The notes under the pieces were generated by a model. That model saw nothing but the letters and a program-made list of their open reading frames with translations. It did not search any database and was not told the DNA's origin. A stretch of DNA of 48,296 bases from CAYQJS01 sp964417895 (GTDB lineage Bacteria; Chloroflexota; UBA6077; SHYK01), in NCBI GenBank assembly GCA_964417895.1, contig CAYQJS010000044.1, positions 1 through 48,296 of the forward strand, read 5' to 3'. Every line of letters begins with the position of its first letter. Position 1 is the stretch's first letter. Shown piece after piece: positions 7,302 to 15,244 of this stretch. The position numbers and the translations under genes are program-made.

Positions 7302-8009
7302 TTACTCCTGGGTCGGTTCGTCCTCAGGCGCCGGCTCAACGCCGGCCGCCTGCTGAATCGCCGCAACGAACGCTGGCTCGGGCACGGCCCCGGTGAACTC
7401 TACGGAGTCGTTGATGACTACCTTGGGTACGCCGCTCACGCCGTAGCGCCGGGATATCTCCGGAAACTCGTTCGCCTCGATAATGTCGGCGGTCACATTG
7501 CTGAACTCGACGGCCATCTGGTGGGCCAAACTGGCCACACGGGGACACCAGGGTCAGGTGGGAGTGACGAACACCTGCAGATGTATCGGATCGGGGATGG
7601 CTCCGATCGCCTTGCGCGTCGCTTCTGAGAGCGCCGTCTGGCCTTTCGACGCGTCCTGGATGTCCTGGAGCAGCGTCGGAAACTCGTATCCCGTGGGCGC
7701 CCCGTAGAAACGCACCGCGCCCTCGGTCAAACCCTCGACGATGAGCGCGGGCACTCGGTCGACGCGGTAGCGCTGCGCCTCCTCGCGCTCGCTCTCCAGG
7801 TTGTGCACTTCCAGGGTGAGCTTGTCCGAGAAGCCTACGACCTCCTCCAGCAAATGCTGGACGTCGTCGCAGGTCTCGCAGGTCGCTCGCCCAGGCACGT
7901 ACAGCAGCGACTTCGGAATTGTGAAATACACGAGCTTGACCGGACCGACGAGGTTCTCGTCGAACATCCGGGCAATGGTCGCCCGGTCGCGCTCCGCAAG
8001 AAGGGCCAC
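7302..8009 (-). CDS. predicted selenoprotein: two-domain thioredoxin-fold disulfide oxidoreductase (UxxC)
   Basis: Protein of 235 residues if TGA at 7556-7554 is read as selenocysteine. The N-terminal thioredoxin-like half has a CxxC (C44-E-T-C47); the C-terminal half has FVTPT-Sec152-P-W-C155-P followed by the helix RVASLAHQMAVEF and a cis-proline-type GVPKVV. This is the layout of protein disulfide oxidoreductases (two glutaredoxin/thioredoxin units), which normally have CPYC at this place. The frame is continuous on both sides of the TGA, and homology crosses it. A SECIS-like hairpin follows at once. The GTG at 8009 follows GGGGGTG and gives the expected N-terminus (VALLAERDRATI). Likely a cytosolic thiol/selenol redox enzyme. 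A nonsense mutation or sequencing error is the main alternative. Confidence 0.82.
7518..7551 (-). promoter_or_regulatory. SECIS-like hairpin directly after the in-frame TGA
   Basis: Counting mRNA bases after the TGA: GUG (14-16), bulged U17, GGCC (18-21), loop AGUUU (22-26), GGCC (27-30), CAC (31-33). A competing lower stem CUGGUG (3-8) with CACCAG (31-36) is also perfect. The four pairs between a bulged U and a loop containing G-U reproduce the key features of the E. coli fdhF SECIS recognised by SelB. The loop begins 22 bases after the TGA, within the range usual for bacterial SECIS elements. Confidence 0.75.
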
Positions 8010-8083
8010 GGCACACCCCCGCCGCGTGATTCTACGACAGATGAGTGAGAGGGCGGGCGCGAGCCCATACCTCAGCCGTTCCG

Positions 8084-8566
8084 TCAAACGATGCCTGGAA
8101 GCCACCGAGCGACGGCCGCCTTGTACTGGACGTACTGGTCGCCAAACAGTTGGGCGAGGCGCTCCTCATCGACCCGCACGCGCTGGTCGAACCACCACGC
8201 CACGCCGGCGGCGAGGAGCAGGGCGAGCTTTGAACGCGCGAACAGCGCCAGTCCAACCAGGAAAATGATGTGTCCCAGGTACATCGGGTTGCGCGTGTAG
8301 GCGTAGGGGCCGGTCGTCACGAGCGTCGTCGGCGGACGGTCGAGCCCCGGCCCGCCTCCGCCACGCTGTCCTCGGTAGACGCGGCACAAGCGGTATTCGA
8401 GATAGCCCCATGCGAGCAGAGGGAGGTAGCGCCATGCGACCCGGGGGTGGCCGCAGCTGGTGAGCAGCTTCAGCCCAAGGACCAGCGCTGGACAGAGGAC
8501 GAATGTGCGGTGCGGGGTGCCCCGCGCGTAGCGTAAGGCTGTCTGGGCCAGCTCTTGCGACGTCAT
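8084..8566 (-). CDS. isoprenylcysteine carboxyl methyltransferase-like membrane protein
   Basis: Small integral membrane methyltransferase-like protein of 160 aa (ICMT/PEMT superfamily). The C-terminal half carries the family signature TGPYAYTRNPMYLGH followed by two hydrophobic helices and DEERLAQLFGDQYVQYKAAVARWLP. These are the AdoMet-binding elements of the bacterial ICMT-like group. Two further membrane segments precede it. Bacterial members act on lipids or unknown hydrophobic substrates, so the substrate is open. It lies 74 bases upstream of the selenoprotein start on the same strand and could be co-transcribed with it. Confidence 0.85.
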   Translation of the reverse strand: MTSQELAQTALRYARGTPHRTFVLCPALVLGLKLLTSCGHPRVAWRYLPLLAWGYLEYRLCRVYRGQRGGGGPGLDRPPTTLVTTGPYAYTRNPMYLGHIIFLVGLALFARSKLALLLAAGVAWWFDQRVRVDEERLAQLFGDQYVQYKAAVARWLPGIV

Positions 8567-8567
8567 G

Positions 8568-9347
8568 CTAAAAGGCGTACGAGGCGCGAACCCGCGCGCG
8601 CACTATAAGCTCGCCCCGCTCAACCGGAGGTGGCGGCGGCAGCGCCGCCGGCAGGGCGCGTAGTGTGTCGGCCGCGGGGGGCCGAGGCGCGTCGATGCCG
8701 TCCTCGCTGATGGAAATCACGGCGGTAATCGTAAGGCCCGCTGCCGCGGCAATGGTGCGAGCCTTGCGCCCCGCTTCGCTGGTCGCCGCCTCCAGGGCGC
8801 TCAGGCGTAGCTCGTCGAGGTTCGAGAGCCCGAACCGCAGGCCGCCCACGACGTTGGCGCCGCTCCGCGTCGCAGCGTCGAGCACCGTGCTCGCCCGCCC
8901 GATGTCCCGGACAGTCAATGTCACATTGTTGCTGGCACGATACGCTTCGATCTCGGGCGGCGAGTCGTCTCCTCGCGGCTGCGGGCGCATGATGGGCTGC
9001 AGCGCAAGGCCGGTCGTCTGCACGTCGCGGTCCTCAACACCCAGGGCCTTCGCGCTCAAGATGACTGCGGCGAGCCGGCGGCTCACTTCGTCCATGGCTG
9101 CCTGGGAGGTCGGCGCGATGGACGTGGCGCCGACCGTCACGACGGCAAGGTCTGGCTCCGCTCGCACTTCCCCTTCGCCGATGACGGTGATGGATGGGCG
9201 ATCTTCCGATGCACGTTGCTGATCGGGCGCCGCCGCGACGCGTGGGGCGAGCGAAGCAAGCCCCAGCCCGGCCGCGGCAACCATCGCCACGGCAGCGATC
9301 CGGCTCGAACCGAACAGCGGGATCCGCGAGAACGATGCTGGGCTCAT
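8568..9347 (-). CDS. SIMPL-domain (DUF541) periplasmic/secreted protein
   Basis: 259-aa exported protein with an N-terminal membrane/signal segment (about residues 11-33) and one SIMPL domain (ITVIGEGEVRAEPDLAVVTVG through the C-terminal LIVRARVRASYAF). The ATG at 9347 is chosen over an in-frame upstream ATG because AAGGAG lies 7 bases before it and the signal sequence begins there. SIMPL proteins are linked to stress tolerance in some bacteria, but no enzymatic function is established. The stop lies one base from the ICMT-like start, indicating co-transcription. Confidence 0.88.
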   Translation of the reverse strand: MSPASFSRIPLFGSSRIAAVAMVAAAGLGLASLAPRVAAAPDQQRASEDRPSITVIGEGEVRAEPDLAVVTVGATSIAPTSQAAMDEVSRRLAAVILSAKALGVEDRDVQTTGLALQPIMRPQPRGDDSPPEIEAYRASNNVTLTVRDIGRASTVLDAATRSGANVVGGLRFGLSNLDELRLSALEAATSEAGRKARTIAAAAGLTITAVISISEDGIDAPRPPAADTLRALPAALPPPPPVERGELIVRARVRASYAF

Positions 9348-9460
9348 TCGTTTCTCCTTCGTGAGCGTGTGTCGATATTCCAGACGTTTGGTGGTGCCTT
9401 CGGGTTCCACGACACACTGGATCGTGTCGTATGGGGTCGAGAGCGTGGTAGAACCCGAGT

Positions 9461-11002
9461 ATGCTCGATTTGTTCGGCACCCGGCCGCACGGACCCTTGG
9501 GAGGGGACAGGTTTTCGCGCCCGCGTGGCGTAGGCGTCGGTCGCATCGGGAGACCTGCCGCTATTGCGCTGGTCTGCGTTCTCTCGCTGGTTGCGGGCAG
9601 CGGCCCAGATCTACTCGGCTGGCGCATCAATCAGCTGGCCGGGGAGCTTGCCTGGAGCGTGATGGCCTGGGAGGCGCGCCACGGGCCGGAGGGGGCTGCG
9701 CTCGTCCTGGCTCAAGCTTTCAGGCCGCCTGTCACGGACGACGTGGACCGTGAGATTGGACGGTACATCCAGAGCGGCCCTGCCGATGCGGCTCCTCCGC
9801 GCACCGTGGTGCTGGCCAGTGCGGTCGCCTCCTACCTTCGCGCGGAAGGCGCGCCCGCTCTGGGAAGCCTGGTTTTCCCCCCTGTCGCCTTCACGCTGGC
9901 CGATCCGCCCCTCGCGCTGGTGGTGTCCCCCCGTTCTGAGATCAGACTCAGGTACGCAGTCCTGGTGCGGGGAGGGACGACGCTCGCAGCGGCACAGGAG
10001 CTCGAACGTCAGGTTGAGCGGCTCGACATCTCGGCTCTCGTTATGCGGATCGGCGGCATCGCGACCTACCCCACTCTGGTTCCGGCCGACACCCCGCCGG
10101 CTCGCGCCATCGAAACCATCGCCCACGAATGGACGCACACGGCGCTCTTTTTCTCGCCGCTCGGGCGCGCGTACGGGACCAGTCCCGCCGCCCTCGCTAT
10201 CAACGAGACGGCTGCGGATATCGTCGGCGCCGAGGTCGCGGCCCACTTCGCGACTCGCAGTGGGCAACCTGCCGTGGAGCGATCGTCGGACGGGGACACA
10301 TTCCTTCGCGACCGACTGCGCTCGATTCGCCGGCGCGTGGACGAGCTCCTGGCGAGCGGCGACATCGCTGGCGCCGAGTCCTTCATGGAGGCCGAGCGCC
10401 GGACGCTAGTAGAGAGAGGGTACGCGATCAGGCGACTGAACCAGGCGTACTTTGCCTTCCACGGAAGCTATGCTGAGGGCCCCTCTGCTACGACCGAGAT
10501 CCTCGACAGCCTGAGATCTCTGCGTCGCCAGAGCCCGTCGCTGGGGGAGTTCCTGGCCCGGGTCGGGCAGATCACCAGCGTCGCGGACCTGCGGGGTGCG
10601 CTGGGCGTGCCATCATCTCCACCCCGTGAGTCTGACCCGCTCTCCGGCGTAGTACGCCATGGCCAGGCTGAGGAAGAGGCCAACCGCTCCGTCCTTCCAC
10701 CCGCCGAGCCCGAGATAGCGGCGCGCGAATTCTCGCAGCGGCTGGCCCACGAGGGCACGTCGGGCGAATGTCACGCCGGCGGCGCGCAAGGCTTGGGCCT
10801 CCAGCGCGGTGTAGCCGCGCTGCCGGGCTATGAACTCAGGCCAGGAGGCGTAATTCAGGTGCAGGAGGTGTTGGACGAGGTATCCAGCCGGCCCGTCAAG
10901 GACGACCGTCTCGTGGACGGCGCGGGACTCGTCATAGCGGGCCTTGTCCCGACGCAGGAGCCGCAACTGGTGGTCGGGCGCCCAACCCCCGCCTCGGATT
11001 AG
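9461..11002 (+). CDS. membrane-anchored HExxH metalloprotease-like protein with antisense-overlapping tail
   Basis: Uncharacterised 513-codon frame. An N-terminal membrane helix (about 31-48) is followed by a region with a zinc-protease signature: H222-E-W-T-H226 and, downstream, NETAADIVGAE with E249 as the likely third ligand. I recognise this HEWTH/NET arrangement from hypothetical proteins but know no function. The part that looks like real protein ends near residue 385 (about 10610). From there the frame runs about 390 bases antisense through the convergent glycosyltransferase gene before stopping. A one-base frame change just before that point would end the protein at a TGA at 10627-10629, so a lost stop or frameshift is plausible. 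Confidence 0.7.
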   Translation: MLDLFGTRPHGPLGGDRFSRPRGVGVGRIGRPAAIALVCVLSLVAGSGPDLLGWRINQLAGELAWSVMAWEARHGPEGAALVLAQAFRPPVTDDVDREIGRYIQSGPADAAPPRTVVLASAVASYLRAEGAPALGSLVFPPVAFTLADPPLALVVSPRSEIRLRYAVLVRGGTTLAAAQELERQVERLDISALVMRIGGIATYPTLVPADTPPARAIETIAHEWTHTALFFSPLGRAYGTSPAALAINETAADIVGAEVAAHFATRSGQPAVERSSDGDTFLRDRLRSIRRRVDELLASGDIAGAESFMEAERRTLVERGYAIRRLNQAYFAFHGSYAEGPSATTEILDSLRSLRRQSPSLGEFLARVGQITSVADLRGALGVPSSPPRESDPLSGVVRHGQAEEEANRSVLPPAEPEIAAREFSQRLAHEGTSGECHAGGAQGLGLQRGVAALPGYELRPGGVIQVQEVLDEVSSRPVKDDRLVDGAGLVIAGLVPTQEPQLVVGRPTPASD

Positions 11003-11395
11003 CCGGCCGAGAATGATGTTATGGCGGGGTACCCAGTAACCAACTGGTGCGCCGGCTTCCCCTGCGGCGAGCGAGCGCTCGCTGGTCGAGACCGCGGCGC
11101 GTGTTTCAGCCGCGAGGTCGGCCGATACGCGCTCATCCGCGTCGACGAAGAAGACCCAAGGTTCCCGGGCGACATCCAGCGCGATGTTCCGGAACGCGGG
11201 GAACGACGCGAAGGCCCGCTCCTCGACGCGATTGGCAACGGGCCGCGCTCTGGCCGCCGAATCGTCCTTCGTGCGGTCGTCGACGAGGACCAGCACCTCA
11301 TCGGCCCAGCGTAACGTGGGCAGCAGGTCTTGCAGGTTCTCCGCTTCGTCGCGGGCGATGACGCAGACGGTGATGGGGACGAGCGCCTGGATCAC
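10613..11395 (-). CDS. glycosyltransferase family 2, WaaE/KdtX-like
   Basis: 260-aa GT-A fold glycosyltransferase. The N-terminal strand is ITVCVIARDEAENL, the metal-binding motif is FFVDADER, and acceptor-domain segments GGWAPDHQLRLLRRDKARY and VHETVVLDG match the family that includes lipopolysaccharide core glucosyltransferase WaaE. In this organism the acceptor is unknown and may be another surface glycan. The start overlaps the preceding glycosyltransferase stop (ATGA), so the two form one transcript. The 3' half is overlapped antisense by the HEWTH protease frame. Confidence 0.88.
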   Translation of the reverse strand: MIQALVPITVCVIARDEAENLQDLLPTLRWADEVLVLVDDRTKDDSAARARPVANRVEERAFASFPAFRNIALDVAREPWVFFVDADERVSADLAAETRAAVSTSERSLAAGEAGAPVGYWVPRHNIILGRLIRGGGWAPDHQLRLLRRDKARYDESRAVHETVVLDGPAGYLVQHLLHLNYASWPEFIARQRGYTALEAQALRAAGVTFARRALVGQPLREFARRYLGLGGWKDGAVGLFLSLAMAYYAGERVRLTGWR

Positions 11396-12339
11396 GGTCG
11401 GGTACGATGGATGGCCGTTTCGATGGCAGCGACCATCGGCGCCATTTCGGCTTGCGGCAAGTCGCTTCGGAGCAGCCGCCGACGCTCTCGCGCTAGCCCC
11501 GCCCTAGTGATGGCCGTGGCAACTGCGCGGAACAGCAGGCCACGGTGCTTGCGGTGGAGAAGCGTGCGCGACTCGTAGAGGTGGATCAGGCTTGGGCCGG
11601 GCGCGGCGGCGGCGCTCTGCCCGCCCGCATGCGTCACGACCGCCGCTGGGACGTGCGCGATCGTCCAGCCGCGGCGCTTGGCCCGCATGCACCAGTCCAC
11701 CTCCTCGCAGTAGAGGAAGAACCGCTCGTCGAACGGGCCGACGTCCTCCCAGGCAGCCCGGCGGACGAGCATGCACGCGCCCAGCGGATGATCGACGGCG
11801 ACTGGCTGGCCGTCTGAGGAGTGGAGGCGCCCATTGAGGCGCGTGTGCATGAGCCGTGCCGGGCGGGGGAAGAACTCGAACCAGGTCATCATGAGCGATG
11901 GATACGTGAAGGCTGAGTCCTGGGGCCTGCCGTCGGGAAACACCAGGCGTGGCCCCGCCGCCGCCGTTTGCGAATGGCCCCTCAGGTGGCCGACTAGCGC
12001 GGGCAATGCGCCTTCCTGAAGCTGGGCATCTGGATTCAGGAAGAGTATGTAAGCTGCCGAACCTCGCGCCGCCCCCGCGTTCGCCGCCGCCGCGAAACCA
12101 CGGTTTGTCGGCAACCCGATGACGGGCAGGGAGGGGGAGTTTTCTGTAGCGATCCTTAGTGTGCCGTCCGTCGAACCGTTGTCGACGACGATAGTCTCGA
12201 CGGGCACGCCTGCGTGTTGATCGATGGACGACAGGCACGCTCCGATGTAGCTCGCGGACTGGTATGTGACGATTACGATAGAAGCGGCGGGGGAAGTGGT
12301 GGGCGTTTCCGTTGCCGGGCCAGCCGCGGAGGGGTCCAT
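11392..12339 (-). CDS. glycosyltransferase family 2, rhamnosyltransferase-like
   Basis: 315-aa GT2 enzyme. It shows the nucleotide-sugar fold (ASIVIVTYQSASYIGACL), VVDNGSTDG, the FLNPDA metal motif, and a C-terminal acceptor region with GACMLVRRAAWEDVGPFDERFFLYCEEVDWCMRAKRRG written here in parts: GACMLVRR, GPFDERFF, EEVDWC. This set is typical of rhamnosyl/galactosyl transferases for surface polysaccharides. The ATG at 12339 is preferred over one 54 bases upstream because GGAG lies 7 bases before it. It is followed, with a 4-base overlap, by the second glycosyltransferase. Confidence 0.88.
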   Translation of the reverse strand: MDPSAAGPATETPTTSPAASIVIVTYQSASYIGACLSSIDQHAGVPVETIVVDNGSTDGTLRIATENSPSLPVIGLPTNRGFAAAANAGAARGSAAYILFLNPDAQLQEGALPALVGHLRGHSQTAAAGPRLVFPDGRPQDSAFTYPSLMMTWFEFFPRPARLMHTRLNGRLHSSDGQPVAVDHPLGACMLVRRAAWEDVGPFDERFFLYCEEVDWCMRAKRRGWTIAHVPAAVVTHAGGQSAAAAPGPSLIHLYESRTLLHRKHRGLLFRAVATAITRAGLARERRRLLRSDLPQAEMAPMVAAIETAIHRTRP

Positions 12340-12437
12340 GTAGCACTCCAATGCAGCCTCGCGACCCACGGCATGAGGGGACCCGCCGTCCATGAGCCAC
12401 GTCGGTTTTGTACTAGAATCAGCCGGGGTCGCGCAGG

Positions 12438-12679
12438 GTGCTGACTGACACGCACGCCCATATCAACGGGCCCGAGTTCGAGCGCTATTAGTGGAAACCG
12501 ACGCGCCATATCTGGCGCCTGATCCGTTCCGTGCGCAGCGAAACGAGCCGGCCCATGTGCGCGTGGTAGCCGAGCGGATCGCAGCGATCCGCTCGGCGTC
12601 GCTGCATGAGATCGCGGATCTGACCAGCCGAAACGCCGAGCGCGTGTTTCCGGGCCTCCGCGAGGCAGAGAATGCATAG
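12438..12679 (+). pseudogene. tatD DNase remnant with internal deletion
   Basis: The first 17 codons (12438-12488, VLTDTHAHINGPEFERY) are the N-terminus of a TatD-family metal-dependent hydrolase, including the DTHAH metal motif. They run into a TAG at 12489-12491. Immediately after, from the GTG at 12491, comes the TatD C-terminus (VETDAPYLAPDPFRAQRNEP ... LTSRNAERVFPGL), about 62 codons. The central part, normally near 180 residues, is missing. The remnant still overlaps the start of the polyprenyl synthase gene by 8 bases, the usual arrangement for an intact upstream gene. It cannot encode an active enzyme. Confidence 0.8.
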
Positions 12680-13649
12680 CGCCGTCGTCCGCCCATTCGG
12701 CCCCATCGAATCGGATCTGACGGAGGTCGATCGCCGCCTCGCGGAGGTCAGCGCCCACGAGCACCCGTTGTTGCGCACCATTCTCGAACAGGTGATGCAT
12801 TCGGCCGGAAAGAGGATCCGTCCGGCGGTCACTCTCGCCAGCGGCGGTCTGTTCCGAGAGACCGGGGCAACTCTGCACGCTATGGCCACGGCCGTCGAGT
12901 TGCTCCACACCGCCACGCTGATCCACGACGACGTGGTGGACCAGGCCGAACTTCGGCGCGGACGGGCTGCCCTCTTCAGCATTGTGGGTAACTCCATCGC
13001 CGTCTTGGTCGGTGACTACCTGTTCGCGCAGGCGGCGGTCACAGCGAGCGAGACGAACAATCTGCGCATCATTCGCCTTTTCGCGGAGGCCGTACAGCGG
13101 CTGTGCGCGGGGCAGATCGAGGAGTCGTCGCGTGAGGGGCGCGAGCGCTACTGGCTCGATCGCGGGACCTACTTTCGCACGATTGAAGCTAAGACCGCCA
13201 CGCTGTTCGTGCTCGGGTGCGAGGCCGGAGCGATCCTGGGGGAAGGCGAGCCCGAAGCTGTGCGGGCTCTGCGTCGATACGGTCGGGCGCTTGGGATGGC
13301 CTTCCAGGTCGTGGACGACATCCTGGATCTCGTGGGCGACGAGGTCGCTCTGGGGAAGCCCGTGGGAAGCGATCTGCGTCAGGGGGTCGTCACACTACCG
13401 CTGATCTACCTGCGGGACGAAATCCCAGCCGCGACGCTAGAAGCGGCGTTTGCCATCGATGGGGCCCGCGAGGAGGCTATTCACGCGATCGCCGATATCG
13501 CCCGCACAAGCCCGGCTATCGACCGGGCATACCAGGAAGCGCGCAACCTGGCCGACGAAGCGGTGGAGGCGCTGGTCTCGATCCCGGGGGGCCCATACCG
13601 GGACGTACTCGTCGATCTGGTCCGCTCCGCCGTCGCGCGCCGCAGCTGA
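12672..13649 (+). CDS. long-chain polyprenyl diphosphate synthase
   Basis: Condenses isopentenyl diphosphate with allylic primers to build the side chain of quinones (325 aa). The first aspartate-rich motif is H-D86-D87-V-V-D90 and the second D215-D216-I-L-D219; KRIRP and the LLHTATLIHDD helix are intact. The residue five before the first Asp is Ala81, a small residue consistent with a long-chain product such as heptaprenyl or longer. The ATG lies inside the last codons of the tatD remnant. Confidence 0.92.
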   Translation: MHSAVVRPFGPIESDLTEVDRRLAEVSAHEHPLLRTILEQVMHSAGKRIRPAVTLASGGLFRETGATLHAMATAVELLHTATLIHDDVVDQAELRRGRAALFSIVGNSIAVLVGDYLFAQAAVTASETNNLRIIRLFAEAVQRLCAGQIEESSREGRERYWLDRGTYFRTIEAKTATLFVLGCEAGAILGEGEPEAVRALRRYGRALGMAFQVVDDILDLVGDEVALGKPVGSDLRQGVVTLPLIYLRDEIPAATLEAAFAIDGAREEAIHAIADIARTSPAIDRAYQEARNLADEAVEALVSIPGGPYRDVLVDLVRSAVARRS

Positions 13650-13655
13650 GGGGTG

Positions 13656-14189
13656 TCACGAGTCCGCATCCGCCGAGACGAGATATTCGGCAGGCGTCCA
13701 ACCGCGGTTCCCTGCCTGGTCCTCGACGTTCCGCCAGAGCCGTCCCGCCACGAGCGTATCGGTCCCTACTATGCGTAGCACGGTCCCATCACGGTGGGCT
13801 ACAACTCCAGGCGCATTGGCACGGGGCTCCCGCCGGATGAACGCACCGGTGCCGCCGGTGTTAGCGATCCGAACGAGGTCGCCCTGTGCAGTGGGCGACG
13901 CCTCGTCGACGAATGGAATGGGGTCACTATCTGCTCCGGCCACCACCTGCACGGCTCCCGCGGACGCGCCGACCGCGATCGGCGCCACCTCGCTCGGTCC
14001 AGGAGCCGCGGGCCGTGCGCCAAGCAGCGCGACCGCGACCGTCCCCAGAGCCAGGACGAGGACTGCGCCAATCGTCGCGGGGATCAGCCATGGAATGGCG
14101 AGCGGGTGATGCTCGTCAACGAACGGCCGGCCACACCACTGACACGTGCGGGAATCCGCTGCGTTCCGGCCCGCACAGCCAGGACACAT
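13656..14189 (-). CDS. zinc-ribbon, single-TM, SH3-domain protein
   Basis: 177-aa protein of unknown role. The N-terminal zinc ribbon has four cysteines (C2, C5, C16, C19 in MCPGCAG and TCQWCG). A membrane helix follows (about 31-55), then an extracytoplasmic linker and a C-terminal bacterial SH3 domain (GAFIRREPRANAPGVVAH through RGWTPAEYL). The topology places the ribbon in the cytoplasm and SH3 outside, as in envelope sensors. The ATG at 14189 is chosen because the ribbon begins with it; a GGAGG lies rather far upstream (13 bases). It ends 7 bases from the convergent polyprenyl synthase. Confidence 0.78.
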   Translation of the reverse strand: MCPGCAGRNAADSRTCQWCGRPFVDEHHPLAIPWLIPATIGAVLVLALGTVAVALLGARPAAPGPSEVAPIAVGASAGAVQVVAGADSDPIPFVDEASPTAQGDLVRIANTGGTGAFIRREPRANAPGVVAHRDGTVLRIVGTDTLVAGRLWRNVEDQAGNRGWTPAEYLVSADADS

Positions 14190-14389
14190 GATCAAAAACG
14201 TGCCTCCGTGGTCTAGCGAAATTGTAGCTCGTGCCAGGGTCGGCCATTTGCCGCCAGTCCAACGCCTGAGCGCGCCAGAACGATTAGAATCTCCGGCCAC
14301 GCCACCTGGCTTTCGAGAACCGAAGGCCGGGGCAAGTTGCACGAGGCACTCTGTCGTAGCACCCTCATAGGTTGGGAGGACGGCGGCGT

Positions 14390-15202
14390 TTGAGCGAGGC
14401 GGAGGTGGACTGGCTCTCCGAGGCGGTTGCGCGTGTCGTCGAAGGACGGGAGCTAGCGGACCTCGCCACTGTGGTCGCGGCGCCGCCGGGCGGCCTCGTC
14501 GAGGTGGGCGCCAGGCTGCTCATCCGAGCCGATGGGTCGACGACCGGTGGGCTAGGAAATCCCCAGTTGGATATGGCCGTCGCCGCCGATGGAGCACGGG
14601 CCCTTCAGGAACGAAAGAGCCAGGTTGTCTCGCGCTCTGTGACTGGCAGGCCGGAGCCGGACGGCGGCGTTCAGGTATTCCACGAGGTGCTCGAGCCGCA
14701 GCCGCAGCTCCTCATCGTTGGGGCCGGCCACATCGCAGTGCCCCTGGCCCGCTTTGCCAAGATGCTCGGTTTTGCGGTGGTCGTTGTGGACGACCGCGAC
14801 AAGTACGCTAGCGTGGAGCGCTTCCCTGACGCCGACCGGGTGATCGCAGCCGACTTCGGGGAGACGCTCCGCGACTTCCCGCTGACGCCCGCGACCTTCC
14901 TGGTGATCATCACTCGCGCGCACACCTACGACGAGGAGGCGTTGCGCATCACTCTGCATCGGCCGTCTGCCTATATCGGTATGATAGGGAGTAGACGGCG
15001 GGTGCAAACGGTGCTGCGCACGCTAGCGGCCGAGGGGTACCCTGAGGAGCAGCTGCGGGCGGTGCGCGCCCCGATCGGCCTGGATATCGGATCCGACACC
15101 CCGGAAGAGATCGCCCTGGCCATCATCGCGGAAGTCGTGGCGGCGCGGAGGGGAGGAACCGGGCGGCCCCTCTCCAGCCAGATGCGACCGATTTCAGTTT
15201 AG
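14390..15202 (+). CDS. XdhC family protein with C-terminal Rossmann domain
   Basis: XdhC/CoxI-family proteins insert or sulfurate the molybdenum cofactor of xanthine dehydrogenase or CO dehydrogenase-type enzymes. The 270-aa product has a degenerate N-terminal XdhC_CoxI region without the usual Cys motif and a full C-terminal Rossmann domain (LLIVGAGHIAVPLARFAKMLG, VVDDRDKYAS, GMIGSRRRV, GLDIGSDTPEEIALAI). The start is taken as TTG at 14390, with GGGAGGA about 9 bases upstream. It is followed by a second, N-terminal-type XdhC protein. No molybdenum hydroxylase subunits lie in the window. Confidence 0.85.
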   Translation: MSEAEVDWLSEAVARVVEGRELADLATVVAAPPGGLVEVGARLLIRADGSTTGGLGNPQLDMAVAADGARALQERKSQVVSRSVTGRPEPDGGVQVFHEVLEPQPQLLIVGAGHIAVPLARFAKMLGFAVVVVDDRDKYASVERFPDADRVIAADFGETLRDFPLTPATFLVIITRAHTYDEEALRITLHRPSAYIGMIGSRRRVQTVLRTLAAEGYPEEQLRAVRAPIGLDIGSDTPEEIALAIIAEVVAARRGGTGRPLSSQMRPISV

Positions 15203-15244
15203 GCCGAATTCCACATCGACCGACAGGGGGACTGGAGCGAGGCT

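Noticed and set aside
7302..7538. Reading the C-terminal half of the oxidoreductase as a separate 78-aa gene starting at GTG 7538
   Set aside because: It would begin inside the active-site helix, after the catalytic Cys, has no ribosome-binding site, and is in the same frame as the upstream half. A single TGA at the catalytic position explains the break better.
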